A DNA stretch of 64,000 nt, taken from the NCBI GenBank assembly GCA_019694795.1, contig JAIBBF010000007.1, positions 27,799 through 91,798 of the forward strand. The letters run 5' to 3'. The position numbers were made by a program, and so were the translations under genes. Numbering within the stretch: the stretch's first letter is position 1; each line of letters begins with the position of its first letter. Source of the DNA: Flavobacteriales bacterium. GTDB taxonomy: Bacteria; Bacteroidota; Bacteroidia; Flavobacteriales_D; UBA2798. Shown in pieces: positions 43,344-54,488 of the stretch. Below the pieces are notes generated by a model. It did no database searches. It was not told the DNA's origin and saw nothing but the letters and a program-made list of their open reading frames with translations.

Positions 43344-44702
43344 ATGAAGGTTCATTTTATTGCAATTGGTGGTAGTGCGATGCACAATCTGGCTATAGCA
43401 TTGGCTAAAAGCGGAGATCAGGTAAGTGGGTCCGACGATGAAATTGTAGAGCCTTCCAAATCAAGATTACAACGTTATGGTTTATTACCGGCCGAAGAAG
43501 GATGGTTTCCGGAGAAAATAAGTGCGGACCTGGATGCCGTTATTCTTGGAATGCATGCCCGTATGGATAATCCGGAATTAAAAAGAGCCAATGAATTAGG
43601 ATTAAAAGTCTATTCGTATCCCGAATATATTTATGAGCGAACAAAAAATAAAACGCGTATTGTAATTGGCGGTTCACATGGAAAAACTACCATCACTTCG
43701 ATGGTGCTTCACGCGTTGAATAAAAATGGAATTCCGCACGATTATATGGTTGGAGCCCAATTGGAGGGTTATGAGTGTATGGTGGGTTTTTCTGATGACA
43801 GTAAATTGGCCGTTATTGAAGGAGATGAATATTTATCCTCGCCGGAGGATCGTCGACCTAAATTTCATTTATACCAACCCCACATTGCATTGATTTCGGG
43901 GATAGCCTGGGATCACATCAATGTTTTTCCAACGTTTGAAATTTATGTTGATCAATTCAGAAAATTTATCGATCTCATTGAAGAGGGTGGAACCCTGGTT
44001 TATTTTGAGGGCGATCAGGAATTAACATCGATCGTTCCGCAGCATGGAAACAACATCAATAAAATTTCATATCAGGCATTTCCTAATGTCACACGTGATG
44101 GAATTACCTATTTACTCCATGATTCAAAAGAAATTCCACTATTAATTTTTGGCGATCACAACATGCAAAATTTAAATGGTGCACGATGGGTGTGTGAGTC
44201 GGCCGGAATGAAACTGGATTCTTTTCTGGATGCCATGAAAAGTTTTAAGGGAGCAGCCCGGCGCTTAGAGCTCGTAAAGAAAAATGATACCTGTTCGATT
44301 TATAAAGATTTTGCGCATTCGCCCAGCAAATTAAAGGCGACAACCGCAGCAGTAAAAAATCAGTTCCCACAGCGAAAATTAATTGCTTGTATGGAGCTTC
44401 ACACCTTTTCCAGTTTAACGGAAGAATTTTTGAAAGAGTACAAAGATTCCATGAAGCTTGCTGATATCGCTTTTGTATACTTTAATCCGCATACCATTGC
44501 ACATAAGAAATTAAAATCTATAGAACCTGAAACCGTTCAGCAATCGTTCGGTACATCGAATGTGCGGGTATTTACAGATTCGAATACACTGGTAAATGAA
44601 TTGCAGGAAATGAAGTGGGAGGACAGTAATTTATTACTGATGACATCCGGTAATTTCGACGGGGTTGATTTTAATCGTTTGGCGGATCAGCTTATTTCCT
44701 GA
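43344..44702 (+). CDS. mpl: UDP-N-acetylmuramate:L-alanyl-gamma-D-glutamyl-meso-DAP ligase (murein peptide ligase)
   Basis: 452 residues. MurC/Mpl-type Rossmann start HFIAIGGSAMHNLAIALAKS, ATP loop VIGGSHGKTTITSM, GDEYLSSPEDRRPKF, ALISGIAWDHINVFPTFE, and a C-terminal domain with KDFAHSPSKLKATTAA and MELHTFSS. In Bacteroidota this form is distinct from MurC and recycles cell-wall tripeptide onto UDP-MurNAc. A MurC role cannot be entirely excluded. It overlaps the convergent gene by 11 bases. Confidence 0.87.
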   Translation: MKVHFIAIGGSAMHNLAIALAKSGDQVSGSDDEIVEPSKSRLQRYGLLPAEEGWFPEKISADLDAVILGMHARMDNPELKRANELGLKVYSYPEYIYERTKNKTRIVIGGSHGKTTITSMVLHALNKNGIPHDYMVGAQLEGYECMVGFSDDSKLAVIEGDEYLSSPEDRRPKFHLYQPHIALISGIAWDHINVFPTFEIYVDQFRKFIDLIEEGGTLVYFEGDQELTSIVPQHGNNINKISYQAFPNVTRDGITYLLHDSKEIPLLIFGDHNMQNLNGARWVCESAGMKLDSFLDAMKSFKGAARRLELVKKNDTCSIYKDFAHSPSKLKATTAAVKNQFPQRKLIACMELHTFSSLTEEFLKEYKDSMKLADIAFVYFNPHTIAHKKLKSIEPETVQQSFGTSNVRVFTDSNTLVNELQEMKWEDSNLLLMTSGNFDGVDFNRLADQLIS

Positions 44703-45246
44703 TCAACTGATTTTCGAAAAATTTTCGCCATCCCCAGGCGATGACCAGGCTGTAAAAAAAGGCCATGATCATTCCTCCAACAAGGACCATAGTGCTTAGG
44801 AAAAATGGAGAAAACCACAATTCCGCTTGTTCTTTTTCGTCATCGATAAAATCTTCGCGGGTTTTATCCTGAAGTTTTTCCGGATTCTGTTTTTTTAATT
44901 CTTCAAAATCGGCTTTTCGTGCAATTTCAACACGTTCTTCCACGCGTTGTTGAACGAAATTTTTATCGATGGTAGAATAATACAAATAAGAAAAAGCCGA
45001 TACAAGGATTAAATAATAAGCTGCCGATTGCATGGTGATTTTCACATCATCGGTGTATCCGCGTTTTTCAGGATGTACTTTTTTCCATGAATAGATTCCA
45101 AAGATCATGGTCATGAGTAAGCATAAAATATTTCCGAAAACTACAAGGACATATAAATCTCCGTGTTTGCCGGTCTGAAATAAAATTAATTTCAGAATAA
45201 CAAACACAGAGGTAAATATAAGGGCAGTCTTAAATGGAATTTTCAT
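44692..45246 (-). CDS. DUF4199-like membrane protein
   Basis: 184 residues with four hydrophobic segments (ALIFTSVFVILKLILF, LYVLVVFGNILCLLMTMIFG, AAYYLILVSAFSYLYYS, FFLSTMVLVGGMIMAFFYSL) and a central charged loop (VQQRVEERVEIARKADFEEL). The layout resembles DUF4199 proteins of Bacteroidota, but I cannot confirm the family. The start lies four bases after the rho stop, so it is probably read through from rho. Confidence 0.6.
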   Translation of the reverse strand: MKIPFKTALIFTSVFVILKLILFQTGKHGDLYVLVVFGNILCLLMTMIFGIYSWKKVHPEKRGYTDDVKITMQSAAYYLILVSAFSYLYYSTIDKNFVQQRVEERVEIARKADFEELKKQNPEKLQDKTREDFIDDEKEQAELWFSPFFLSTMVLVGGMIMAFFYSLVIAWGWRKFFENQLIRK

Positions 45247-45250
45247 GCGC

Positions 45251-46957
45251 TTATCCGTTCATCGATAATAAGAACTCATCATTGTTGCGGGTATCCTTCA
45301 TGCGGTCCTTAATAAATTCCATAGTTTCTATAGAGTTCATATCGGCTAAATGCTTGCGAAGAATCCAAACACGCTGAAGTGTTTCTTTATCGGTAAGTAA
45401 ATCTTCTCTCCGTGTACCCGATGCAAGAATATCGATAGCAGGATATACGCGGCGATTAGATAATTTACGATCTAATTGTAGTTCCATATTTCCGGTTCCT
45501 TTGAACTCTTCGAAAATAACTTCATCCATTTTAGAACCGGTTTCCGTAAGAGCAGTAGCTAAAATGGTTAAGGATCCTCCGTTTTCAATTTTACGGGCAC
45601 TACCAAAGAATCGTTTTGGTTTGTGTAATGCATTTGCATCTACACCACCGGATAATACTTTACCCGAAGCAGGTTGAACGGTATTGTATGCACGCGCCAG
45701 GCGGGTGATGGAGTCGAGCAGAATACAAACATCATGTCCGCATTCCACCATTCGTTTTGCTTTTTCAAGAACGATATTGGAAACTTTTACGTGACGATCC
45801 GCAGGTTCATCGAACGTAGAAGCAACTACTTCTGCTTTTACACTACGTGCCATATCGGTAACCTCTTCCGGACGCTCATCAATCAGCAATACGATCAGAT
45901 ATACTTCAGGATGATTTTCTGCAATAGCATTAGCCACATCTTTCAACAACATGGTTTTACCCGTTTTGGGCTGTGCTACAATCATTCCACGCTGACCCTT
46001 ACCAATCGGTGCAAAAAGATCCATTACGCGGGTCGACATATTATCCTTTGAATGTCCGGTTAACTGAAGTTTTTCAGTAGGGAATAAAGGGGTTAAATAT
46101 TCAAATGGAACACGGTCGCGGATATAGGAAGGATTCCTTCCATTGATGCTTTCAACCTTCACCAGCGGGAAATATTTTTCACCTTCGCGGGGTGGACGAA
46201 CCGTTCCTTTTACGGTATCACCGGTTTTTAGTCCGAATAACTTGATTTGCGCAGTGGATACATACACATCATCAGGCGAGGCGAGGTAATTATAATCGGA
46301 AGATCGCAAAAAGCCATATCCATCCGGCATTAATTCGAGTACGCCTTCGGTGGTAACGATGTTATCCCAGTTAAATTGCGGCTCTTGTTCCCTGCGTTGC
46401 TGATGCTGATGTTGTTGAGGGTTGTTATTCTGATTATTGTTTTGATTCGGATTATTTTGATGCGAACGCTGATTCGGATTGTTTTGATGCGAACGCTGAT
46501 TGGGATTGTTTTGATGATGACGTTGCTGTTGATGTTGTGGTTGCTGACGTTGACCTTCAACCGGATTGTTTTCTGATTGAGCCGCCTTTTCATTTTCAAC
46601 TGCAGGACCTTCAGATTTAACTGATACTTCACGTTCTTCCTCATTCGAATCATTGTCATCATCCTCTCCATCTTCATCCTCATCGTCGTCATCTTCATCG
46701 GTAGAAATAATGGCAGGTACAATATATTCTTCTTCTTCCTCTTCGTTAACCGTAGCATCAGAAAATAAATCGGAATTTAAATTCACTGCAACTTCATCCA
46801 CAATTTTAGGAGCATCATTATTCTCCTTCGGTTTTCTACCACGTTTTTTGGGAGAATTATCTTCTGAACCTGCTTTAGATTCGTTTTCAGGTTGTGCTGT
46901 ATACTCTGCTTTTTCCGCTTTTAAAATGCGCTTTCTTTTGGGTTTATCTTCACTCAT
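45251..46957 (-). CDS. rho: Transcription termination factor Rho, with long low-complexity N-terminal insert
   Basis: 568 residues, versus about 420 for E. coli Rho. Residues 1-190 are a charged, Asn/Gln/Glu-rich region: Lys/Arg-rich start, acidic stretch ([17 protein letters not shown]), then NNPNQRSHQ repeats. The RNA-binding cold-shock-like domain follows ([20 protein letters not shown]). The ATPase has Walker [12 protein letters not shown], Walker [17 protein letters not shown] and the Q/R loops ([20 protein letters not shown]). It is a hexameric helicase that terminates transcription. Low-complexity inserts are common in Bacteroidota Rho and may aid phase separation or RNA binding. Confidence 0.97.
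   Translation of the reverse strand: MSEDKPKRKRILKAEKAEYTAQPENESKAGSEDNSPKKRGRKPKENNDAPKIVDEVAVNLNSDLFSDATVNEEEEEEYIVPAIISTDEDDDDEDEDGEDDDNDSNEEEREVSVKSEGPAVENEKAAQSENNPVEGQRQQPQHQQQRHHQNNPNQRSHQNNPNQRSHQNNPNQNNNQNNNPQQHQHQQRREQEPQFNWDNIVTTEGVLELMPDGYGFLRSSDYNYLASPDDVYVSTAQIKLFGLKTGDTVKGTVRPPREGEKYFPLVKVESINGRNPSYIRDRVPFEYLTPLFPTEKLQLTGHSKDNMSTRVMDLFAPIGKGQRGMIVAQPKTGKTMLLKDVANAIAENHPEVYLIVLLIDERPEEVTDMARSVKAEVVASTFDEPADRHVKVSNIVLEKAKRMVECGHDVCILLDSITRLARAYNTVQPASGKVLSGGVDANALHKPKRFFGSARKIENGGSLTILATALTETGSKMDEVIFEEFKGTGNMELQLDRKLSNRRVYPAIDILASGTRREDLLTDKETLQRVWILRKHLADMNSIETMEFIKDRMKDTRNNDEFLLSMNG
46433..46525. repeat. 27-bp tandem repeat inside rho (encodes NNPNQRSHQ)
   Basis: Two near-identical 27-bp units at 46451-46477 and 46478-46504 (one base change at the end of the unit). 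Partial units flank them at both ends. The period is a multiple of three, so length changes keep the rho frame. Confidence 0.75.
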
Positions 46958-47229
46958 GCGGTTAAATTGAAATCAATAAAAAATTTAAAATAATGTTAGA
47001 ACCTTTGGGGATTAATTTCTCCGAAATGGAGGAAATGAAAAACTGGAATTATGATTCAGAATGGGAGAATTCCCGAGAATCATGGTGCAATAATAATAAA
47101 AAATATTAACCTGCAAATAAAAATTAAGCAACCGATAATGGAATGCTCAGAACCGCTTCATCATACAAAGGGTAAATTCAAACCGTAATTATGTTTGAAT
47201 TGGTATATTGTTGCGTTATTCTTAGTGCT

Positions 47230-49596
47230 ATGCGTTATTTCCTGCTTTTTCTTTTACAATTCGTCTGTTTTTTTGCTGATGCTCAGTTGAATATGACGCT
47301 TTTGAGTCATGTAGACTACAATCCCACCCACAATTCAGGATGCAGCAATCTTTGGGGATATACCGATGAGCTGGGAAATGAATATGCGATTGTGGGACTA
47401 AATAAAGGGACTTCTATAGTTGATGTGACCGACCCTGTAAACCCGGTTGAAAAGTTTTTTCTGGCCGACTCCAATTCCATCTGGCGTGAAGTGAAAGTTT
47501 GGGGAGATTATGCTTATATCACCACCGAGGAACATGCCGGATTATTAATCATCGATTTGTCACCCTTACCTGCATCTACCGTTTTACCCAACTACCGGTT
47601 CTTTGGAGATATTTCAAATCCTTTTTCATCGGCACATTCGCTGTTTATCGACGAAAACGGAATATTATACATTCACGGTGCAAATCGTGGAAATGGAGGT
47701 GTAATCTTTTTTGACCTTAGTGTAGATCCGATTAATCCACCGGAAGTTGGTTCTTACGATGCGCATTATGTTCACGATAGTTATGCAAGAGGAGATACCT
47801 TGTATACGGCAAATATTGTGGATGGATTTTTTACTGTTTTAGACATCAGTGATAAATCAAATCCGATTGTACTCGCTACCCAAAATACACCCAATAATTT
47901 TACGCATAATACCTGGTTAAGTGATGATGGAAAATATCTGTTCACTACAGATGAAGTTTCCAATGCATCGATTGCATCTTACGACATCACCGATATGGGT
48001 GATATTAAACTACTAGATCAGGTGAAATCAAATCCAGGGTCGGGTTCTATTCCTCATAATGTGTACTATTATCAGGGCTGGTTGATTACTTCGTATTACA
48101 GAGATGGAGTGGTGATTCATGACGCACATGATCCCTATAATCTTATCGAAGTCGGAAATATTGATGTTTCTCCATTAAGCGGAAATGGCTTTAATAGTAT
48201 TTGGGGTGTTTATCCTTATTTTAATTCGGGAACCATCATCGCTTCCGACATCGAAAATGGCTTATATGTTTTTGGAAGAACACTTGTTCGCGGTGCGATG
48301 TTGCATGGTACGGTAACCAATTTTAGTGATGGAAGTCCAATTTTTAATGCCACCATTTCAATCCTCAATCAATCAGTAAACACGAGTTCCGATTTGGCCG
48401 GTAACTATAGAACGGGTTTAGGTCAATCAGGTGTTTTCGATATCGCGTTTTCAAAACCCGGTTTTTTCCCGGATACCTTGTTTAATGTTTCCATCACCAA
48501 TGGTGATACCACTTTTGCAAATATGGCTTTAGTTCCTTTTACCCCGATATCGGTGAGCGGACAAATTACCGAAGTCGGAAGCGGAATTCCCATTGCAGGT
48601 GCGCAGGTCGTTTTTAAAAACAATGATTTTACCTTCTCGGCAATCAGTGATGCAAGTGGAAATTATTCCATTCCTTCGATGTATCAGGGACAGTATAACC
48701 AGGTATGCGGACATTGGGGTCATTGGAATAATTGCGATCTGGTCGATTTTCAATCATCCGTAAATACACGTAATATTTTATTGGAAAAAGGTTATTATGA
48801 TGATTTTGCACTGGATTTTGGATGGACCGTATTTTCTGGCGCAGATGGTGGAAATTGGGTGCGTGAAATTCCAATTCCAGCAGGTTTACCGGATGGTACA
48901 CCTAGTAATCCCCACTACGATGTGTTAAGCGACTGCGATTTAATTTGTTTTCAAACCGGAAATCAAGCCGGAACCGCAGCAACGGCCGATGTAGATGGTG
49001 GCCCGGCCATTCTCACTTCACCGGTTTTTGATGCTACTCAATATACAGATCCATGGATAGGTTATGAGCGATGGTTTTTCAACTATGTAGGTCAGGGTCC
49101 TCCCAACGATACACTAAAAATTATGATTACAGACGGTATCGATACGGTAATTGCAGAAAGTATTACGGTGGATAATACGCCAACTTCTCAATGGGTTAGT
49201 TCCGGATTTCAAATTTCTGCTCTCATGGTTCCATCTTCCAGCATGCAGATTATATTTTACACGGAAGATGATTGGATCCTTGGTGCAAATTACCTCGAGG
49301 CAGCGGTGGATCGTTTTTATATTTCAGAAGGGAATCAATTAGGACTTTCAGAGCAAGCGCAAGAAAACATGTCGTGGAAAAGCTATCCAAATCCTTCCAA
49401 TGGCTTTATTCATTTTTGGTTCGATGATGTTAAATCCTCATCGCACCAGGTGAAGATTTTTGATCTCAGTGGTAAATGCCTTAAAAATCTGAATATTCCG
49501 TTCTCCGGATATGGTATCCAGCTCGATCTTTCTCCCGGAATTTACTTTTTAACAAGCGAAAATTACCCAACTATTAAATTGATCATTTCCGAATAA
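47230..49596 (+). CDS. Choice-of-anchor B family protein with T9SS type A sorting domain
   Basis: 788 residues from the ATG at 47230. The frame opens at 47191, but the signal peptide (MRYFLLFLLQFVCFFADAQ) starts at the inner Met. Residues 30-370 form an LVIVD-type propeller (YAIVGLNKGTSIVDVTDPVN, LLIIDLSPLPASTV), as in the choice-of-anchor B family. Two carboxypeptidase-like beta-sandwiches follow (GTVTNFSDGSPIFNATISIL, GQITEVGSGIPIAGAQVVF) and a jelly-roll-like segment. The end SYPNPSNGFIHFWFDD ... PTIKLIISE is a T9SS type A tail. It is thus exported and surface-attached. Confidence 0.88.
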   Translation: MRYFLLFLLQFVCFFADAQLNMTLLSHVDYNPTHNSGCSNLWGYTDELGNEYAIVGLNKGTSIVDVTDPVNPVEKFFLADSNSIWREVKVWGDYAYITTEEHAGLLIIDLSPLPASTVLPNYRFFGDISNPFSSAHSLFIDENGILYIHGANRGNGGVIFFDLSVDPINPPEVGSYDAHYVHDSYARGDTLYTANIVDGFFTVLDISDKSNPIVLATQNTPNNFTHNTWLSDDGKYLFTTDEVSNASIASYDITDMGDIKLLDQVKSNPGSGSIPHNVYYYQGWLITSYYRDGVVIHDAHDPYNLIEVGNIDVSPLSGNGFNSIWGVYPYFNSGTIIASDIENGLYVFGRTLVRGAMLHGTVTNFSDGSPIFNATISILNQSVNTSSDLAGNYRTGLGQSGVFDIAFSKPGFFPDTLFNVSITNGDTTFANMALVPFTPISVSGQITEVGSGIPIAGAQVVFKNNDFTFSAISDASGNYSIPSMYQGQYNQVCGHWGHWNNCDLVDFQSSVNTRNILLEKGYYDDFALDFGWTVFSGADGGNWVREIPIPAGLPDGTPSNPHYDVLSDCDLICFQTGNQAGTAATADVDGGPAILTSPVFDATQYTDPWIGYERWFFNYVGQGPPNDTLKIMITDGIDTVIAESITVDNTPTSQWVSSGFQISALMVPSSSMQIIFYTEDDWILGANYLEAAVDRFYISEGNQLGLSEQAQENMSWKSYPNPSNGFIHFWFDDVKSSSHQVKIFDLSGKCLKNLNIPFSGYGIQLDLSPGIYFLTSENYPTIKLIISE

Positions 49597-49601
49597 TTTC
49601 A

Positions 49602-49630
49602 TTGGCAGGGAATTTCTTTTCCTATTTTTG
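49602..49630 (+). promoter_or_regulatory. Promoter of the methylmalonyl-CoA mutase operon
   Basis: TTG at 49602-49604 and TATTTTTG at 49623-49630, 21 bases apart. Predicted start about 49635, 14 bases before the ATG at 49649. Confidence 0.55.
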
Positions 49631-49648
49631 TGGTATTGACCACACATT

Positions 49649-51061
49649 ATGGAAAACGAATTATTTAAGGATTTTAAATCGGTAGACGCAGATGAATGGA
49701 TGTCTGCCCTCCTTAAGGAATTAAAAGGAAAATCGTTTGAAGACACGCTGGTATGGAATACCATTGAAGGAATTCGCCTTGAACCTTTTTATGATCAATT
49801 AAAAAAGAACGTTGGTGTCCCAGGTACTGCTCCCTACCGGAGAGGAATCAATAAGCCTTTTAATGCATGGGAAATTGATTTTAAGGTGGATTACCAGGCT
49901 GATGACCATTCTGCCAATAAAGAAGCGCTTCAGGCTTTATCGGATGGGGCTAGTTCAATTACGTTTTCAGGTGATCTAAGTTCAGTTGATTTAAATCAAT
50001 TGCTGAATGGAATTGAATTGCCTTATGTGGAAATACGATTTGAGCATAGCGGAAAAAACAAAGCAACACTAATCCACAAGTTAAAAGAATACTATAAAGG
50101 AGATCCGGCATTATTACGTGCTGGAATTTATTCCGATCCCATTGGAGAAGCATTACTAGCCGGTGGATTTGAACAGGATTTTAAATCTGCTTTTTCGAGT
50201 CACGTGTTAAGTCGCGGTTCTGAGTTTCCTTTAATGCACAGCATTACCGTTGATGCAGGAATCTATCACAATGCAGGTGCAAATACGGTTCAGGAATTAG
50301 CTTTTGCGCTGGCACATGGATATGAATATTTACACATGATGCTGAATGCCGGAATAAAATTAGAAGATGCAGTTACCCATATCGAATTTCGGTTTGCCAA
50401 TGGTCCCGATTTTTACATGACACTTTGTAAATACCGTGCATTTCGTCAATTATGGGCAACCATTGTTAAGGCTCATCAACCTGAACATGCCTGTACCTTA
50501 TTGCCGTATACTTTTGGACTAAGCTCAGATTTATACCGGTCCGATTATGATCGTTATACCAATTTGCTTCGTTTTACCACCGAGGTTTTTGCAGCCGCTT
50601 CCGGATCGTGCAATGCGTATCGGGTAGAGGCGTTTGACAGAAGTGTGGATGCTGATAAACATTTTGCGCTTCGTATCGGTAAGAATATTCAGCTTGTATT
50701 ACAAGAAGAATCACATGTGGGTAGAGTGACAGACCCGGCCGGTGGTTCCTATTATTTTGAGCATTTAACGGATGAATTGGTAAATGCTTCCTGGTCCTTG
50801 TTTCAGCAATTGGAAAAAGATGGAGGATTTATTTCATCCATCGAAAAAGGAAAAATTCAAAACGAAATTAAATCGAGCGCTGAAAAGTTAAAGCAGCTTT
50901 TTGAATCCGGAAAATTGAAAATGATTGGTGTTAATGTGTTTCACAACAAACAAGAAAAAACTGCAACTCTGCCTAAAGCACAATCTTCCGGTACGTTAAA
51001 CGAGTTTGATTCAGTTCAATTATTACGCTTATCGGATTTAATTAAAAAGGAGATGGCTTGA
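49649..51061 (+). CDS. mutA: Methylmalonyl-CoA mutase, small (beta) subunit
   Basis: 470 residues. TIM-barrel only: FKSVDADEWMSALLKELKGK at the start, PYRRGINKPFNAWEIDFKVD, the structural DAGIYHNAGANTVQELAFAL and the C-terminal VTDPAGGSYYFEHLTDELV match the mutase family. There is no B12-binding Asp-x-His-x-x-Gly motif, so it is the non-catalytic partner, and short compared with Propionibacterium forms. It pairs with the large subunit at 51455. It is the first gene of an operon with a promoter at 49602-49630. Confidence 0.9.
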   Translation: MENELFKDFKSVDADEWMSALLKELKGKSFEDTLVWNTIEGIRLEPFYDQLKKNVGVPGTAPYRRGINKPFNAWEIDFKVDYQADDHSANKEALQALSDGASSITFSGDLSSVDLNQLLNGIELPYVEIRFEHSGKNKATLIHKLKEYYKGDPALLRAGIYSDPIGEALLAGGFEQDFKSAFSSHVLSRGSEFPLMHSITVDAGIYHNAGANTVQELAFALAHGYEYLHMMLNAGIKLEDAVTHIEFRFANGPDFYMTLCKYRAFRQLWATIVKAHQPEHACTLLPYTFGLSSDLYRSDYDRYTNLLRFTTEVFAAASGSCNAYRVEAFDRSVDADKHFALRIGKNIQLVLQEESHVGRVTDPAGGSYYFEHLTDELVNASWSLFQQLEKDGGFISSIEKGKIQNEIKSSAEKLKQLFESGKLKMIGVNVFHNKQEKTATLPKAQSSGTLNEFDSVQLLRLSDLIKKEMA

Positions 51062-51450
51062 GGCACGATGCTCAAATAGTGCGAGTGATGGAAGGCGGTA
51101 CCGGGATGTTTTATCTTTGGTCCGACGGGATATTGTCGTACAAATACGATGCAGCCGGGAAAGCCATTAATTTGAGAATGCTGGAATTGGATATTAAGGC
51201 AATTGATGGATTAAGAGAAGGAGAAAAAATAAAATTTTTAAGCGACCTGAGGGGCGTCTCCAAATTTGAACCGGAGCATCGTAAAGTGATTTCTCAACAT
51301 ATGGGAATTGCATTTGTAAAAGCAGCAGCTTTAATCGACTCACCGGTATCGAAAGTGATCATGAATATTTTTATGATTTTAAATCGTCCCTCTATACCGT
51401 CGCGAATTTTTAATGATATGGATTCAGCCACTCTTTGGCTTAAACAATAA
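51058..51450 (+). CDS. SpoIIAA-like small protein between the mutase subunits
   Basis: 130 residues from a TTG that overlaps the previous stop (TTGA); an ATG at 51088 would shorten it by ten residues. Strands and helices follow the same plan as the 131-residue protein at 31988: [59 protein letters not shown], and a C-terminal [12 protein letters not shown] resembling the SpoIIAA-like EAxxWL end. Role unknown. Its position between tightly packed subunit genes suggests a function tied to the mutase. Confidence 0.65.
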   Translation: MRHDAQIVRVMEGGTGMFYLWSDGILSYKYDAAGKAINLRMLELDIKAIDGLREGEKIKFLSDLRGVSKFEPEHRKVISQHMGIAFVKAAALIDSPVSKVIMNIFMILNRPSIPSRIFNDMDSATLWLKQ

Positions 51451-51454
51451 CACC

Positions 51455-53581
51455 ATGAGAATTGATTTTTCAACCATAACACCATTGGAACAAAAGGAGA
51501 ATGAAACTTCTTCTTCACAAGGTGAATTATGGAAAACCCCGGAACAAATTGACGTAAAACCGTTTTATGCGGCAAGTGACTTAAAACATATCGAACATTT
51601 ACGTTTTGCAGCGGGATTGGCACCGTATTTACGCGGACCATATGCCAGTATGTATACTATTCGGCCGTGGACCATTCGTCAGTACGCTGGATTTAGTACG
51701 GCTGAAGAATCGAATGCATTTTACAGGAGGAATCTGGCTGCTGGTCAAAAAGGATTATCCGTTGCATTCGACCTTGCCACTCATCGTGGATACGATTCCG
51801 ATCACCCGCGGGTAACGGGTGATGTTGGAAAAGCAGGTGTTGCTATTGATTCGGTGCTGGACATGAAAATTTTATTCGATCAGATTCCATTGAATGAAAT
51901 GAGCGTATCGATGACCATGAATGGAGCGGTACTTCCAATTATGGCATTTTACATTGTAGCAGCAGAAGAACAAGGTGTAAAACCGGAAGAATTATCCGGT
52001 ACCATACAGAATGATATTTTAAAAGAATTCATGGTTCGGAACACGTATATCTATCCTCCCGGACCAAGCATGAGGATTATCGGAGATATTTTTCGATACA
52101 CTTCGCAATACATGCCCAAGTTCAACAGCATTTCCATTAGCGGTTACCATATGCAGGAAGCGGGTGCTACTGCCGATATTGAATTGGCCTATACCCTTGC
52201 AGATGGATTAGAATATTTGCGCACCGGTAAGGAAGCCGGTCTGGATATTGATGATTTTGCTCCACGTCTTTCTTTCTTTTGGGCTATTGGGATGAATCCA
52301 TTTATGGAAATTGCAAAAATGAGAGCAGGTCGTTTATTGTGGAGTAAGATTGTAAAATCGTTTCATCCGAAAAATGAAAAATCACTTGCATTAAGAACGC
52401 ATTGTCAAACATCCGGATGGAGTTTAACTGAACAGGATCCATTCAACAACGTTGCCCGAACCTGTATTGAAGCAATGGCTGCTGCATTCGGAGGAACACA
52501 ATCCTTACACACCAATGCATTAGATGAAGCCATAGCATTACCCACCGATTTTTCTGCACGCATTGCACGAAATACTCAACTCTATTTACAGGAAGAAACC
52601 AATATATGTAAAGCCATCGATCCATGGGGTGGTTCTTTTTATGTAGAAAATCTCACGCATGAATTGGTGCATAAAGCATGGAAATTAATAGAAGAGGTAG
52701 AAGCTTTAGGAGGCATGGCAAAAGCCATTGAAACAGGTATTCCTAAAATGCGAATTGAAGAAGCTGCTGCGCGTCGACAAGCACGGATTGACTCGGGTAG
52801 AGAAGTGATTGTAGGGGTAAACCGCTATCAAAGCGGAGAGAATGTTGCGATCGATATTTTGGAAGTTGATAACAATAAAGTGCGTGAATCGCAGATTGAA
52901 CGCATCCAAAAAATGAAAGCAGAACGGAATCAGCAGGAGGTTGAAAAATGCTTGCTTGAATTAGAAGAAGCTGCAAAAAATAATACCGGGAATTTATTGG
53001 AACTTGCTGTTAATGCTGCACGAAACAGAGCGACATTGGGCGAAATTTCTATGGCATTAGAAAAAGTGTATGGTCGTTATAAAGCGCAAATACGTTCCAT
53101 TTCCGGAGTATATTCATCCGAAGCTATGCAGGATATTGATTTTAAAAAGGCTTGTGATTTAGCAGATGCATTTGCTAAACAAGAAGGGCGTCGTCCCCGA
53201 ATAATGGTGGCCAAACTCGGACAGGATGGTCACGATCGTGGGGCTAAAGTAATTGCTACTTCGTTTGCGGATATGGGATTTGATGTTGACATCGGTCCAT
53301 TGTTTCAAACGCCGGCAGAAGCTGCACGACAAGCAGTGGAAAATGATGTGCACATTCTTGGTGTTTCATCGTTGGCGGCGGGACATAAAACATTAATTCC
53401 TGAAGTAATTTCCGAATTAAAAAAATTGGGTCGCGAAGACATTATGGTTGTAGCCGGAGGTGTAATTCCACAGCAGGATTATTCCTTTTTATTCAATGCC
53501 GGTGTGGCAGCGGTATTTGGACCCGGTACTAAAATTCCGAAAGCAGCAGCTGAAATTTTAAGCATCATGCTTAATGAATGA
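51455..53581 (+). CDS. mutB: Methylmalonyl-CoA mutase, large (alpha) subunit
   Basis: 708 residues from the ATG at 51455; the frame opens earlier at 51413 within the previous gene. It converts methylmalonyl-CoA to succinyl-CoA with adenosylcobalamin (propionate/odd-chain acid metabolism). Substrate-binding region [58 protein letters not shown] and the B12-binding [15 protein letters not shown] with His593 as lower axial ligand, followed by [14 protein letters not shown]. All catalytic features are present. Confidence 0.97.
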   Translation: MRIDFSTITPLEQKENETSSSQGELWKTPEQIDVKPFYAASDLKHIEHLRFAAGLAPYLRGPYASMYTIRPWTIRQYAGFSTAEESNAFYRRNLAAGQKGLSVAFDLATHRGYDSDHPRVTGDVGKAGVAIDSVLDMKILFDQIPLNEMSVSMTMNGAVLPIMAFYIVAAEEQGVKPEELSGTIQNDILKEFMVRNTYIYPPGPSMRIIGDIFRYTSQYMPKFNSISISGYHMQEAGATADIELAYTLADGLEYLRTGKEAGLDIDDFAPRLSFFWAIGMNPFMEIAKMRAGRLLWSKIVKSFHPKNEKSLALRTHCQTSGWSLTEQDPFNNVARTCIEAMAAAFGGTQSLHTNALDEAIALPTDFSARIARNTQLYLQEETNICKAIDPWGGSFYVENLTHELVHKAWKLIEEVEALGGMAKAIETGIPKMRIEEAAARRQARIDSGREVIVGVNRYQSGENVAIDILEVDNNKVRESQIERIQKMKAERNQQEVEKCLLELEEAAKNNTGNLLELAVNAARNRATLGEISMALEKVYGRYKAQIRSISGVYSSEAMQDIDFKKACDLADAFAKQEGRRPRIMVAKLGQDGHDRGAKVIATSFADMGFDVDIGPLFQTPAEAARQAVENDVHILGVSSLAAGHKTLIPEVISELKKLGREDIMVVAGGVIPQQDYSFLFNAGVAAVFGPGTKIPKAAAEILSIMLNE

Positions 53582-54488
53582 AGTAACCAAAATAACGAAA
53601 GGATGGGGGACCTTTGATATTGGTCCCTATACATTCGAATGGTCGATGCTGGTAAAAATTGCCATCATTATTGGTTTTTCCATTATTGCATTGCAGATTG
53701 TTCGATTGGTGATGAATCGTTTTATTCATCGCAATTCCGATTACCTGAAAGTTGATGCAACGCGATTAAAATTTTTCAGAAGTGCATTAAATGGATTAAT
53801 TTATTCCATTGCATTCATTGGTGTAATTTATGTTATTCCTCCATTTAGAGCAGTATCTGTAACCTTACTTGCATCCGCAGGAATTTTTGCAGCCGTTTTA
53901 GGTTTCGCATCACAGCAGGCTTTTTCAAATATTATTTCCGGAATATTTGTTGTGTTGTCTCGTCCTTTCCGTGTGGGAGATGTAATTCGTGTTGGCCGGG
54001 ATGGAAGTGCTGCCAATGAATTGGTGGGTACAGTTGAAGATATTACACTACGACACACCGTGATTCGCGATTTTCAAAACCGCCGGATTATTATTCCAAA
54101 TAGTGTCATCAATATGGAGGTCATCACCAACAACAACATCGTTGATGAAAGGGTACGCCGTATTATGAATATCACTGTTGCTTATGAAACCGATATCAAT
54201 AAAGCATTATTGGTTATTACCGACGAAATAAAAAAACATCCCTATTACCTCGATGGAAGAACAGCCGAAGAAGTTCGCTTAGGAGAACCGGAAGTCAATT
54301 TACGTGTGGTTGAATTAGGTGCTAATGGCGTTACCATTCGCGCTTATATCTGGGCAGCCAATTTCGATTTGGGCTGGGATATGTTTTGTGATCTCAATAA
54401 ATCTATTTTGGAGCGATTCAAAAAAGAGAGAATTGAGATTCCGTATCCACACCGGACAATTGTATATAAAAAGGATATTTCAGAATGA
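53574..54488 (+). CDS. MscS-family mechanosensitive channel
   Basis: 304 residues. N-terminal membrane helices ([36 protein letters not shown]), the pore helix TM3 with [20 protein letters not shown], then the cytoplasmic domain ([49 protein letters not shown]). It releases small solutes when membrane tension rises. It overlaps the mutB stop by eight bases. Confidence 0.93.
   Translation: MNEVTKITKGWGTFDIGPYTFEWSMLVKIAIIIGFSIIALQIVRLVMNRFIHRNSDYLKVDATRLKFFRSALNGLIYSIAFIGVIYVIPPFRAVSVTLLASAGIFAAVLGFASQQAFSNIISGIFVVLSRPFRVGDVIRVGRDGSAANELVGTVEDITLRHTVIRDFQNRRIIIPNSVINMEVITNNNIVDERVRRIMNITVAYETDINKALLVITDEIKKHPYYLDGRTAEEVRLGEPEVNLRVVELGANGVTIRAYIWAANFDLGWDMFCDLNKSILERFKKERIEIPYPHRTIVYKKDISE

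Noticed and set aside
46330..46758. A 142-codon minus ORF in another frame within rho
   Set aside because: Its Ile/Arg/Lys-rich sequence is a shifted reading of the rho low-complexity repeats.
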